Shown: positions 1 through 6,949, counted from the first letter of the stretch. The stretch is DNA of 32,183 bases from Chloroflexota bacterium (GCA_023480885.1 JAMCWX010000038.1:1-32183), one strand, 5' to 3'. Numbers and translations are program-made. The notes: generated by a model not told the origin, from the letters alone.

Positions 1-1
1 C

Positions 2-910
2 ATCGGCTCGCTGGCCGACGTCGAGGCGACGGGTAATGGCTCGGTCATCGCCCTCCTGAAGCGCCTGAGAACGCTGCTGAGCGGCGTCTTGGCCGTCGCG
101 ATCGACCAGACGACGCCAGGAACCACGAACCTGACCGAATCGAGGCCGTACGCGCGGCGCAACGCCGGCGTGCTGCACCGTAACGCGATCACCGCCGCGG
201 ACAAGCTGGCCACGCCTGGCGTGATCACCGCCAGCGGCCAGACGGACACAGGTGGCACGCTGGCCAGCGCGACGACATACTATTACGCGATCGCGGCCTA
301 CAACCGCTGGGGCACGACGGTCACGACGACGCCTGCGAGCGCGGCTCCTGGTGGGACGAACAACGCCTTGCGTCTGGCGTTCGCACAAGTCGCGGGCGCC
401 GACGGCTACGATATCTTCTTGAGCGTGGACGCGAACCCGAAGTGGGTCGCCAGAATCACCGAGGCCCAGCGGGCCGCGGGTGGCGTGATCATCGCCGTGG
501 GCGGATCTCCGCAAGCAGGCGGCGCCGCGGGATCGATGGACATCGGCGTGGCCGGCACAGGCGTGGCGAACAATGTCAATCCGTTCACAATGAACAACGC
601 CTACACGCCCGCGAACGTGACAGCCATCAACTGCGCTGGCCGCAGCAGGGCGCACGTCCTGGTGAAGCTCGCCGTGACGGACCTGCGCAGCCTGCCGACA
701 CTGAGTATCGTGCCATTTTTCGCTAACCAGCTTAGCGGCACGGACTGGCACCAAGGCACCTTAAAAACTGTACAGCTCCTCACCGCGGCAGGAGAGTGTC
801 TGGAGCAGGATTTCGAGATCGACGTCGACGGCTCGACTGGCCTGGTGATTCTCGTCGAGACGATAAATGGCCAGGGCGCGGCCTGCTCGATCTGGGTGGA
901 GATTGCCTAA
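2..910 (+). CDS. Phage-like structural protein, 5' end missing
   Basis: The reading frame is open from the window edge, so the true start lies upstream and the TTG at position 89 is probably internal. About 302 residues are visible. The first part contains the motif TGNGSVIALLKRLRTLL, a pattern I associate with small structural proteins of phages and proviruses. The middle resembles a fibronectin-like beta-sandwich, with TYYYAIAAYNRWG followed by VAGADGYDIF. The C-terminal part is beta-rich and free of charge clusters. Its stop codon overlaps the start of the LamG-like gene (TAATG), so the two are probably translated together. It is likely a virion surface or minor structural protein. An exact role, including a capsid role, cannot be assigned from the sequence alone. 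Confidence 0.75.
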   Translation: MGSLADVEATGNGSVIALLKRLRTLLSGVLAVAIDQTTPGTTNLTESRPYARRNAGVLHRNAITAADKLATPGVITASGQTDTGGTLASATTYYYAIAAYNRWGTTVTTTPASAAPGGTNNALRLAFAQVAGADGYDIFLSVDANPKWVARITEAQRAAGGVIIAVGGSPQAGGAAGSMDIGVAGTGVANNVNPFTMNNAYTPANVTAINCAGRSRAHVLVKLAVTDLRSLPTLSIVPFFANQLSGTDWHQGTLKTVQLLTAAGECLEQDFEIDVDGSTGLVILVETINGQGAACSIWVEIA

Positions 911-1665
911 TGCCACAGCTTGCGCCGCAACTCGTCGAGATGCAGCAACCGTCGCTGGCTTTGGAAATACTGCGGCTAGGGGGCGAGGTGCCTGATGAGG
1001 TTCCTCCATCACCATTGCTCAATAACCTCGTCGCATACTGGAAACTCGAAGAACCTAGCGGGACGAGAGTCGATGCCATGGGCGGAGGGCATGATCTGAC
1101 CGACAACAATACTGTCGGCCAGGCGGTGGGGAAGATCGGAAATGCTGCGTCGTTCGTTTCCGCCAACAGCGAATCGTTGTCGAGGTCGGATGTTGCCCTG
1201 GCCATGGGGGGTCGTGATTATTCGATGTCTCTGTGGTTCTATGCCAGTTCGTGGACGACTTTCCCGTGGTTTGTCACCAGATGGAAGTCATCAATTCCTA
1301 TCGACGGGGTATACGCGGGTGTCTACACGGATGGTACATACAGGTTCACGGGGTACGCCGCGGGCAGCGTCATGTTCGATGTTGCTGGTGCGTCGCCGCT
1401 TTCCGTGTCGACATGGTATCACATGGTATGCGTGCATGATTGGGTCGGTAAGAGGGCCTACGTCTACCTCAACAACGTGAGCAATAGTGTCACGTTCGCC
1501 GCGGCTTCGGGGGATGACGAACCGTTCGCCCTAGGCGGGGCTTTAACCGAGCATTTTACGGATGGCAGGATTGATGAGGTAGGCTTCTGGACTAGGGTGC
1601 TGGCCCCGGCGGAGGTGGCGCAACTCTACAACAACGGCAATGGCCTGCCATATCCGTTTAGGTAG
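910..1665 (+). CDS. LamG/concanavalin-A-like lectin domain protein
   Basis: A protein of 251 residues that starts at the ATG overlapping the previous stop codon; longer upstream starts would lie inside the preceding gene. From about residue 35 it shows the LamG-type laminin G jelly-roll pattern: LVAYWKLEE near the start, a central MSLWFYASS strand, then STWYHMVCVHD, and IDEVGFWTRVLAPAEVAQLYNNG at the end. Such domains bind carbohydrates or surfaces. In viral elements they are usually part of adhesion or receptor-binding proteins. There is no signal peptide or membrane segment, which suits a virion component. It sits between two other structural-type genes, so a role in the virion surface or vertex is inferred. 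Confidence 0.8.
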   Translation: MPQLAPQLVEMQQPSLALEILRLGGEVPDEVPPSPLLNNLVAYWKLEEPSGTRVDAMGGGHDLTDNNTVGQAVGKIGNAASFVSANSESLSRSDVALAMGGRDYSMSLWFYASSWTTFPWFVTRWKSSIPIDGVYAGVYTDGTYRFTGYAAGSVMFDVAGASPLSVSTWYHMVCVHDWVGKRAYVYLNNVSNSVTFAAASGDDEPFALGGALTEHFTDGRIDEVGFWTRVLAPAEVAQLYNNGNGLPYPFR

Positions 1666-1673
1666 GAGGCAAA

Positions 1674-2141
1674 ATGCCTTTACCAGAAATGCCAGCGGAC
1701 AAAGAGACAAAAGCGAACAATGTACTCGGTAGCCTACTTCTGGGTTTAACCACCGTGCAGGCAAGTTACCAACACCAACACGGTCGCTTTTGGCAGGGTC
1801 TGAGAACGCACGCCGTTACGCCCGCGGATGGTAAGGCGGCGACGCCAGATACAACCAGGAAGCCGACCGATGAGGCCGAAGATTGGGTTGCTGCAGGTGT
1901 CGCATTACCTGCCTCGATGGAGGTCGCCATTAGGGTGGATACCTACGAGGGGCCAGAGGGCCAGGGTTACGTAGTAATCGGAGAGATAGAGATAGGGAGC
2001 AGGCTGTTGCGGCGTTGTGTCAACGTCGGACCCGAGGTCTACAGGGCGCATGACTGGGTGGATGTGACGCCAATGGACTACGTTCCGACGGCGGCAGGCA
2101 AATCGCTATTGGCCCGCATCCGCGATATCCTCGCCAGGTAG
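1674..2141 (+). CDS. Conserved phage-type protein of unknown function
   Basis: A protein of 155 residues with a strong ribosome binding site (AGGAGG) ahead of its ATG. The N-terminal part is helical (NNVLGSLLLGLTTVQASYQ). It is followed by HGRFWQGLRTHAVTPADGK and a beta-rich segment with RVDTYEGPEGQGYVVIG. I recognise the general pattern of a short viral protein with a helix, an aromatic GRYxQGL-like motif and a VYxGPxGxGY-like motif, but cannot name a function. No membrane segment or signal peptide is present. It lies between the lectin-like gene and the spike, which suggests a structural or attachment-related role. Confidence 0.7.
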   Translation: MPLPEMPADKETKANNVLGSLLLGLTTVQASYQHQHGRFWQGLRTHAVTPADGKAATPDTTRKPTDEAEDWVAAGVALPASMEVAIRVDTYEGPEGQGYVVIGEIEIGSRLLRRCVNVGPEVYRAHDWVDVTPMDYVPTAAGKSLLARIRDILAR

Positions 2142-2148
2142 CTGATAA

Positions 2149-2307
2149 ATGAGACGAGTAATCAAGCGCTTTAACAAAGCGATCGTTCTAAATGGCCTGG
2201 CCTCTGGGCTCGATCCTGCTGTGCCTGCAGAAGGCATGGCAGGTGCGATGGAGATCTCGCGAGCGGCGAGACGTCGTGGAGGTAGATTGATATGGGACGC
2301 AGTTTGA
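2149..2307 (+). CDS. Small basic protein, 52 residues (uncertain)
   Basis: A short open frame starting at ATG 2149, with an AGGTAG-like ribosome binding site a few bases upstream. It overlaps the start of the next gene by 16 bases. The peptide is arginine-rich at both ends (MRRVIKRFNKA at the start, AARRRGGRLIWDAV at the end). No domain is recognised. It fills an otherwise empty gap of about 150 bases between two tightly packed genes, which supports it being real, but chance is not excluded. Confidence 0.4.
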   Translation: MRRVIKRFNKAIVLNGLASGLDPAVPAEGMAGAMEISRAARRRGGRLIWDAV

Positions 2308-3797
2308 ACGCCGAGGGCATACTCGGTGTCTTCTATGCATCCGATTACGGCGCCAGGGCCGATGGCCAGACCGACGATTGGGCTGCGATCAACGCGGCGA
2401 TCAACGCCGCTAAGGCCGCGGGAGGTGGTCAGGTCTGGCTGCCGAGCAACTCCACCGCGGCGATGATCGGCAGCACGATCCTGCTGCCTGACCACGTCGA
2501 GGTAGTCATCCCCACTGGCTGCACCCTGAAGCTGCAGGACGGCAAAGTCTGCGAGCTCATCGCCAACGCCGACCCTGTCAACGGCAACACAGGCTGCAGG
2601 GTCACGGGTGGCGGGACGATCGACGGAAATCGCGCCAATATCATCAGTGGCACCTCGCATGGCATCAACTTCACGAAGGTGACCGACGCCGTGATCGACG
2701 GGCCCGTGATCAAGAGCTGTCGGACGAACGGGATCAACCTGTCGGGCTGTACTCGGCCTGTTGTCAACGCGATCGCGACCGACAACGGCCAGCACGGCAT
2801 CGCGCTCGTGGACAGCACGCGCGGGACGTTCGACGTGCGCGCCTACGACAACTGTAGGGTCGCCGCCGCCGGCACGGGCGATGGCGTCAATCTGGCCGGC
2901 ACGAGCACGGACAACAGCTTCACGAGCATCATCGCCTACGATTCTGCTCCCGCTGGCAAGCTCCAGGGTTACGGTATCCGCGAGGCGGTGACCAGCAACT
3001 GCGATCGTAACGTCATCGCCGGTGCCTCGCTTGGCGGCAACCTCACGGGGACGTACTCGCTCATCGGCGCCTCGTCGAAGATAGTCGACAACAGTGCGGT
3101 GATAGCCACCGCGGGCACCCCGACGACGCAGGCCATCGGCGACGCGGCCGTCCTCGGTACGAGCGTCTACGCGGCGCCGCTGGACCACAAGCACGGGATG
3201 CCAGGGTTTGGCTTCCCGTCAACGCAAGCATTTGGAGATGCGGCTGCCGCCGGGAGCCAGCCAACCGTATCGCGCTCTGATCATAAGCATGGAATGCCCA
3301 GCCTTGCGTATGATCGCAATCTGGCCGGGATGACTTCAACTAATACAACTGCTGAGACCACGATCTACCAAAAAACAATCGTAATGAATACGTTGGAGAC
3401 GTTCCACAGCCTACGTCTAACGCTCCTCGGCCAATACAGCAATAGCTCGGGGAGCCCGCAGACTTTCACTATCAGCGTCAAACTCGGCACCACGACGCTG
3501 TTCACAATGACCAATTCACTCGCCGACGACGCCGGCTTGCCGCGACGGGTGCGACTGGAGTCATTCATCCAGGAGTACACAACCTCGACAGAGCAATTCT
3601 GCGATACTCGGCTCGAGATCGGAGCGCTCAATTCGGACTATAGTACGGGCCAGGCGAATGCTGTGACCGCGGGATCGCAAATGGACGCACTGGAAGATAT
3701 GACGGTTAATAAAAATCTCGTAGTGACTGTACAGCACGGCATTGCCAGCCCGTTCATCTGGTTCACGTCGTGGCTCGCCGTTCTAGAGTTGCTTTAG
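2292..3797 (+). CDS. Beta-helix (pectate-lyase-like) spike or receptor-binding protein
   Basis: A protein of 501 residues with a GGAGG ribosome binding site. The N-terminal half starts with a pectate-lyase-3 type motif (ASDYGARADGQTDDWAAINAAINAA). It continues with right-handed beta-helix repeats rich in GxxIDGN, DAVIDG and NGINLSG turns. Near residues 280-335 there are two tandem copies of a motif ending in DHKHGMP, each preceded by QAxGDAA. Similar DHxHG hinges occur in viral fibres, where they join domains. The C-terminal 150 residues form a distinct beta-rich domain, probably the receptor-binding or trimerisation tip. Fold and layout fit a virion spike that recognises or trims cell-surface polysaccharide. 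No catalytic residues can be assigned with confidence. Confidence 0.8.
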   Translation: MGRSLNAEGILGVFYASDYGARADGQTDDWAAINAAINAAKAAGGGQVWLPSNSTAAMIGSTILLPDHVEVVIPTGCTLKLQDGKVCELIANADPVNGNTGCRVTGGGTIDGNRANIISGTSHGINFTKVTDAVIDGPVIKSCRTNGINLSGCTRPVVNAIATDNGQHGIALVDSTRGTFDVRAYDNCRVAAAGTGDGVNLAGTSTDNSFTSIIAYDSAPAGKLQGYGIREAVTSNCDRNVIAGASLGGNLTGTYSLIGASSKIVDNSAVIATAGTPTTQAIGDAAVLGTSVYAAPLDHKHGMPGFGFPSTQAFGDAAAAGSQPTVSRSDHKHGMPSLAYDRNLAGMTSTNTTAETTIYQKTIVMNTLETFHSLRLTLLGQYSNSSGSPQTFTISVKLGTTTLFTMTNSLADDAGLPRRVRLESFIQEYTTSTEQFCDTRLEIGALNSDYSTGQANAVTAGSQMDALEDMTVNKNLVVTVQHGIASPFIWFTSWLAVLELL

Positions 3798-3806
3798 TGA
3801 GACAAA

Positions 3807-4280
3807 ATGATGCCAACCCGCGACGAGCTCGTCCAGTACGCAATTGAACAGGCGAACGCCAACGAGATCGATCCGAACGTCTTCGTCCGCCAGATCGACC
3901 AGGAGAGCGGCTTCAATCCCAACGCAGAGTCGCCCGCCGGTGCGATCGGCATCGCTCAGATAGTGCCACGCTGGCATCCCGGCGTGGATCCGTGGGATCC
4001 GTACGCAAGCCTGCGCTACGCGGCGAGGCTGATGCGCGGGTATCTGGACCAGTTCGGCAGCTACGCACTCGCCCTGGCGGCGTACAACGCGGGGGCAGGA
4101 GCGGTACAGCAGTATGGCGGGATTCCGCCTTACGAGGAGACGCAGCGCTACGTCGCCGCGATCCTCGGCTCGGACTATACGCCAGGGGCGGACTCGACCG
4201 CCGCAACTTCCAACGGCAGCGCAGGCGCGATTGCCGTGCTGGCCATCGCCGCGCTGATAATTCTCTCCATGGGAGGTTGA
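3807..4280 (+). CDS. Membrane-anchored lytic transglycosylase (SLT fold)
   Basis: A protein of 157 residues. Residues about 7-125 form an SLT-type lysozyme-like domain. The predicted catalytic glutamate is E33 in RQIDQESGFNP, followed by the family motif SPAGAIGIAQI and later YALALAAYNAGAGAV. The C-terminus is one hydrophobic helix (about residues 139-155). The enzyme cleaves the MurNAc-GlcNAc bond of peptidoglycan. In viral elements such proteins belong to the virion and open the wall during entry; a C-terminal anchor fits a virion with a membrane. Two ATG codons are adjacent at 3807 and 3810, and either may be used. It is the first of a run of small membrane-protein genes. Confidence 0.85.
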   Translation: MMPTRDELVQYAIEQANANEIDPNVFVRQIDQESGFNPNAESPAGAIGIAQIVPRWHPGVDPWDPYASLRYAARLMRGYLDQFGSYALALAAYNAGAGAVQQYGGIPPYEETQRYVAAILGSDYTPGADSTAATSNGSAGAIAVLAIAALIILSMGG

Positions 4281-4281
4281 T

Positions 4282-4563
4282 ATGCCACCACGATATCTCG
4301 GGCCACCAAATGTAGTGGGCAGATACTCAAACGATGACGAACAGCAGGTACGCGTGCGTCACGATTGCCCCGCTGGTTACCGGCTAGACCAGGACGGGGC
4401 ATGTTCCCTAGTTGCTAAGCCGGCATTACCCCCACAACCCGACACGTCGGAAGTGGAAATCACGCGCCTCTGGGCATGGGTCAAGGAGAACCCGGTTAGC
4501 GCGATCGTCGTCGCGGGGGGCAGCTACTACGTTCTAAAGCTCGTCAAGCGGAAGATAAGGTGA
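4282..4563 (+). CDS. Small single-span membrane protein
   Basis: A protein of 93 residues that begins two bases after the transglycosylase stop, behind a GGGAGGT ribosome binding site. Residues about 29-42 carry CPAGYRLDQDGACS, a two-cysteine loop that could be disulfide-bonded. Near the C-terminus, after WAWVKENPVS, a hydrophobic segment (AIVVAGGSYYVLKLV) is followed by basic residues, giving one membrane span. I do not recognise the family. The position among other short membrane proteins suggests a virion-membrane or assembly protein. Confidence 0.65.
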   Translation: MPPRYLGPPNVVGRYSNDDEQQVRVRHDCPAGYRLDQDGACSLVAKPALPPQPDTSEVEITRLWAWVKENPVSAIVVAGGSYYVLKLVKRKIR

Positions 4564-4566
4564 GAT

Positions 4567-4701
4567 ATGGACACATCATCCCAGCTAGCCACCGTCAACC
4601 AGATCAAAGAGGAATTCATCTCGTACGCCAAGCGGGAGCCCCTCGTCATCACCGTGGGCGCGGTGCTGCTGGCGTGGATGCTCCTGGGCAAGAGGAGGTA
4701 G
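4567..4701 (+). CDS. 44-residue single-span membrane protein
   Basis: A short frame from ATG 4567 to TAG 4699-4701. The first half is amphipathic (MDTSSQLATVNQIKEEFISY). A positively charged hinge (AKREP) leads into one hydrophobic span (LVITVGAVLLAWMLLG) with a GKRR end. The size and layout match small membrane-embedded virion proteins, including major coat proteins of filamentous phages and minor membrane proteins of membrane-containing viruses. It fills the space between two genes, and its own end carries the AGGAGG ribosome binding site of the next gene. Confidence 0.65.
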   Translation: MDTSSQLATVNQIKEEFISYAKREPLVITVGAVLLAWMLLGKRR

Positions 4702-4706
4702 AGACG

Positions 4707-5228
4707 ATGCGGACCAGCGATCTTCTTCTCCTCGCCGCGGGAATCGCGATCTATCTCGAGATAAAGAAGCCTGGCACGCTCCAGGGAATCATCTCGAAGA
4801 CAAATACAAACTTCAAATTGCCGTGGACAGATGTCGCACGGGGCGACGCGAAGAAGAGCCCTGTTGGTACTGGCCCGATTGGACCAACACCCGAGGAGCT
4901 CGCGAAAAGCCTGGGCGTCACGGTCTACAGAGTGAGGGAGGCGCTGCGTCGCACAGGCAAGAGCACCGCAACTCTGACGCTGGCGGATCTCGCGGGCATA
5001 CCAGACGTGCCCGACACGGTCAACGTGGGGGGTGCGGCAAGCCACCCGAACCCGAGCGGACCGCCGGCGACGTGGAATAATCCCACGGGCGGGTCGGGCA
5101 CGTGGGGCGGCATGACCAACGACCAAATCCAGGCAAGTTTTCTGGCCTCTGCAGGCGGCGATCCTGTCCGGGCGCAGCAGATGTGGGAAGAGCAGCACGC
5201 ACGGGAAGTGGCGGAAAGGGGATTCTGA
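4707..5228 (+). CDS. Membrane-anchored protein with a short helical DNA-binding-like segment
   Basis: A protein of 173 residues starting at ATG 4707, six bases after AGGAGG; an upstream start in the same frame would overlap the 44-residue gene. A hydrophobic N-terminus (LLLLAAGIAIYLEI) is a signal or anchor. Residues about 51-97 (PTPEELAKSLGVTVYRVREALRRTG) look like a helix-turn-helix-type pattern. A Pro/Gly/Asn-rich linker follows, then a C-terminal helix that resembles a UBA-like short bundle (NDQIQASFLASAGGDPVRAQQMW). No family is recognised with confidence. An anchored virion or assembly protein is likely. Confidence 0.65.
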   Translation: MRTSDLLLLAAGIAIYLEIKKPGTLQGIISKTNTNFKLPWTDVARGDAKKSPVGTGPIGPTPEELAKSLGVTVYRVREALRRTGKSTATLTLADLAGIPDVPDTVNVGGAASHPNPSGPPATWNNPTGGSGTWGGMTNDQIQASFLASAGGDPVRAQQMWEEQHAREVAERGF

Positions 5229-5740
5229 TGGAACGGGACGTGGAGCGGAATCCGTTCGGGATCAGAGTCGCGGATATCGTCCTCTTCGCTGGGTTGGTCA
5301 TCGTAGCCATGGCAGCATCTAAGCGGCTATTAAACGGCAGTAACGATGCACCTGTTCCACAGGGCGACGTACCGAAGCAGACAACCATGCAAATCGTCAA
5401 CACTGACTGGCGGCTTCCAAATTTGCGCGATTCGACCATCCACATCGAATGGATAGTCAATCACCTTGGTCCTGCAGGGGACTATATAGCAGGCATACAA
5501 ATAGCCCTCTCACGGGGGCTTTTTGCGGATCTCTACCCAGGGCATGGTGACACGCTGCAGTCGATAGAACAGCCATTCTCCGTGACCGACGATGAAAATT
5601 ATTCGAAATACACCGTAGCCACGGATGCACAGTTAGCGGTGCCAGGCTTTAGCCTCTACGATGTCAGACAATACGTAAGAACCTCTAATGGCCGTATCTT
5701 AACCGAGCGGTGGTCGAATAACCAGTTAATTGTAATATAG
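5228..5740 (+). CDS. Membrane-anchored beta-rich protein
   Basis: A protein of 170 residues whose ATG overlaps the previous stop (TGATG). Residues about 14-32 (ADIVLFAGLVIVAMAAS) form one membrane span. The remainder is predicted to be a beta-sandwich exposed on one side, with an Ig-like feel: IHIEWIVNHLGPAGDY, IAGIQIALSRG, and the C-terminal DVRQYVRTSNGRILTERW. No family is recognised. It could be a virion membrane protein or a penton/minor capsid protein. The gene contains an intrinsic-terminator-like hairpin within its coding sequence (5503-5524). Confidence 0.65.
   Translation: MERDVERNPFGIRVADIVLFAGLVIVAMAASKRLLNGSNDAPVPQGDVPKQTTMQIVNTDWRLPNLRDSTIHIEWIVNHLGPAGDYIAGIQIALSRGLFADLYPGHGDTLQSIEQPFSVTDDENYSKYTVATDAQLAVPGFSLYDVRQYVRTSNGRILTERWSNNQLIVI
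5503..5524 (+). terminator. Terminator-like hairpin inside a coding gene
   Basis: AGCCCTC pairs with GGGGGCT around a TCAC loop (seven pairs, one of them a G-T wobble) and is followed directly by a run of T. This is the form of an intrinsic terminator, but it lies within the reading frame of the 170-residue membrane protein. It could attenuate transcription within the operon, or be chance. Confidence 0.4.
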
Positions 5741-5749
5741 GAGGGCATC

Positions 5750-6160
5750 ATGTCCAGACAGAAACTAGTATACGTTGGAGCCCCATATTTGCTGGGCGGG
5801 GCCATGCTCTACATCACCTATTCGCTCGCGCTACGAGGGAAGTTCGGAGATGATGTCCGGACTGTTGTGGAGGGACTGCGGTCCTCCGTGAAATCTGGTT
5901 TCGCCGAGTTGGCGAAGGGAAATAACAAGTCAACGAAGTCGGACTCTACCTCTGGCGACAGTCGAAGCGGCGACAGAGGCGGAGGCGATCCGTACGCCTT
6001 TATTTCAGGCGTACAGTTCGTGGCCCGGGCGCCAGACGGCCGGTTCTACGTCTACTGGAACGGCTCGCTATACAGCTACTTCAATTCGCAATCCGAGGCC
6101 GAGGCTGCGTATAGGGCGCTGGTCGAGCAACAAGCCTTGTTCAAATTCTACGAAACCTAG
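5750..6160 (+). CDS. Small membrane protein with soluble C-terminal domain
   Basis: A protein of 136 residues with an AGGAGGG ribosome binding site. Residues about 8-28 (YVGAPYLLGGAMLYITYSLAL) form a membrane span. A charged helix (VVEGLRSSVKSGFAELAKG) and a Ser/Asp/Gly-rich linker follow. The last 50 residues form a compact domain (VQFVARAPDGRFYVYWNGSLYSYFNS, then SEAEAAYRALVEQ). The codons for about residues 104-113 of that domain coincide with one copy of a 30-bp inverted repeat whose partner lies beyond the next gene. If that segment inverted, the last 23 or so residues would be replaced. The family is not recognised. Confidence 0.65.
   Translation: MSRQKLVYVGAPYLLGGAMLYITYSLALRGKFGDDVRTVVEGLRSSVKSGFAELAKGNNKSTKSDSTSGDSRSGDRGGGDPYAFISGVQFVARAPDGRFYVYWNGSLYSYFNSQSEAEAAYRALVEQQALFKFYET
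6060..6089 (+). repeat. 30-bp inverted repeat, left copy
   Basis: Begins ACGGCTCGCTATACAGC and is an exact reverse complement of 6710-6739. It lies inside the 3' part of the preceding gene, in the codons for NGSLYSYFNS. The flanking bases do not match, so the repeat is sharply bounded. Together the two copies enclose about 620 bp that hold the 177-residue gene. Confidence 0.9.
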
Positions 6161-6176
6161 AGGGAGGTAACTGCTA

Positions 6177-6710
6177 ATGGCACGCCGACAAACGCTTTTC
6201 GAAAGCATATTCGCCGCCCTGCTGGGTGGTGACGATAGGTCGAAAATAGCGAAGCGCGCGAAGGCCACGAAGAAGCTGAGGCGCGGTCAGCGGGTGAGCT
6301 ATGTCTACAACGGCGGCCAGCGGAGGCCTCCGAAGCGCAACCCGCAGAGGGTCGACACGGGCACGAGGCGGCTCAGCGCCGCCGATCGCCAGGCGCTGGC
6401 CACGGCGAAGCGGCTCTCGGCGGAGTTTCACGGCCAGCCTCATGTGGTGGAGCTCAGCGCCGCTGAGCGCAAGCCGCTGCCGCGGTTCGTCGCCGCCGCC
6501 GGCGCGCTGGACGAGTTCACGTACGTACCTGGCGGGCACTCGAAGCGCGGGCTCTATCGCTACTCTCACGAGAGTGGCGACCGCGGGTCGGGAAAGTCGA
6601 AGTCGCGGAATCGGCCGCTGCTGGTGGTGGATCCCTTGACGCGGCGGCCGGCGATCGTGGCCGACAAGAGCCCGATGCGTTTCTCCGGCAAGCAGGGGTT
6701 TGTGGGTTAG
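6177..6710 (+). CDS. Basic protein enclosed by inverted repeats
   Basis: A protein of 177 residues with a GGGAGGT ribosome binding site. It is very rich in Arg and Lys in the first 70 residues (KRAKATKKLRRGQRVSYVYNGGQRR), with a short hydrophobic stretch near the start (FESIFAALLGG). The C-terminal third is ordered: FTYVPGGHSKRGLYRYSHESG, then LLVVDPLTRRPAIV and PMRFSGKQGFVG. This looks like a nucleic-acid-binding or internal virion protein, but I do not recognise the family. The gene, with its ribosome binding site, lies entirely between the two 30-bp inverted repeat copies. The right copy starts at the last base of the stop codon. Confidence 0.7.
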   Translation: MARRQTLFESIFAALLGGDDRSKIAKRAKATKKLRRGQRVSYVYNGGQRRPPKRNPQRVDTGTRRLSAADRQALATAKRLSAEFHGQPHVVELSAAERKPLPRFVAAAGALDEFTYVPGGHSKRGLYRYSHESGDRGSGKSKSRNRPLLVVDPLTRRPAIVADKSPMRFSGKQGFVG

Positions 6711-6739
6711 CGAATTGAAGTAGCTGTATAGCGAGCCGT
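6710..6739 (-). repeat. 30-bp inverted repeat, right copy
   Basis: Exact reverse complement of 6060-6089. It starts at the last base of the stop codon of the enclosed gene. Read on the minus strand it is in the same codon frame as the left copy (YGSLYSYFNS), so inversion between the copies would make an in-frame fusion of the upstream gene with an antisense open frame that ends at 6174. Confidence 0.9.
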
Positions 6740-6753
6740 AGGATGAGGGACCC

Positions 6754-6771
6754 TTATTTCGCGCGAAATAA
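6754..6771. promoter_or_regulatory. 18-bp perfect palindrome, operator-like (copy 1)
   Basis: TTATTTCGCGCGAAATAA, 20 bp upstream of the start codon of the 24-residue basic peptide gene. It differs only at one symmetric base pair from the palindrome at 10537-10554 in front of a minus-strand gene. Two near-identical symmetric sites just upstream of starts suggest binding sites for one dimeric regulator. Confidence 0.6.
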
Positions 6772-6791
6772 AACTCAAGGGGGGCACTACA

Positions 6792-6866
6792 GTGGCAAAG
6801 CGCAAAACTCCAAAGAGGAATTCCAAGGCCCAGTTCGTGAAGAGCAAGGGCAAGAAAAAGAAGTAG
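6792..6866 (+). CDS. 24-residue highly basic peptide (protamine-like)
   Basis: A GTG-started frame ending at TAG 6864-6866, with a GGGGGGC purine-rich ribosome binding site. It encodes VAKRKTPKRNSKAQFVKSKG followed by KKKK: 11 of 24 residues are Lys or Arg and only one is acidic-free hydrophobic (F). The composition suits DNA condensation or charge neutralisation inside a virion, as in small basic virion peptides. Support comes from the ribosome binding site, the upstream palindrome and the lack of any other gene between 6711 and 6949. It is too short for domain evidence. Confidence 0.5.
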   Translation: MAKRKTPKRNSKAQFVKSKGKKKK

Positions 6867-6880
6867 ACGGTCCATAGAGT

Positions 6881-6912
6881 CCGTAGAGATGTAGCATGCT
6901 ACGTCTCTACGG
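6881..6912. repeat. 32-bp near-perfect palindrome
   Basis: Two 16-base arms (CCGTAGAGATGTAGCA and TGCTACGTCTCTACGG) with a single mismatch that would be a G-U pair in RNA, and no spacer. It lies between the basic-peptide gene and the YABBY/HMG-like gene. There is no T-run after it, so a simple terminator is unlikely. A protein binding site, RNA processing hairpin or replication-related structure is possible. Confidence 0.7.
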
Positions 6913-6949
6913 TAGGACGAGCAATCAACCCAAAAAAGGGGGGCTCAAC

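Noticed and set aside
2106..3194. Long minus-strand open frame of 362 codons opposite the spike gene
   Set aside because: Composition is Arg/Asp/Val-rich low complexity typical of the antisense of a GC-rich gene; no ribosome binding site and no domain pattern.
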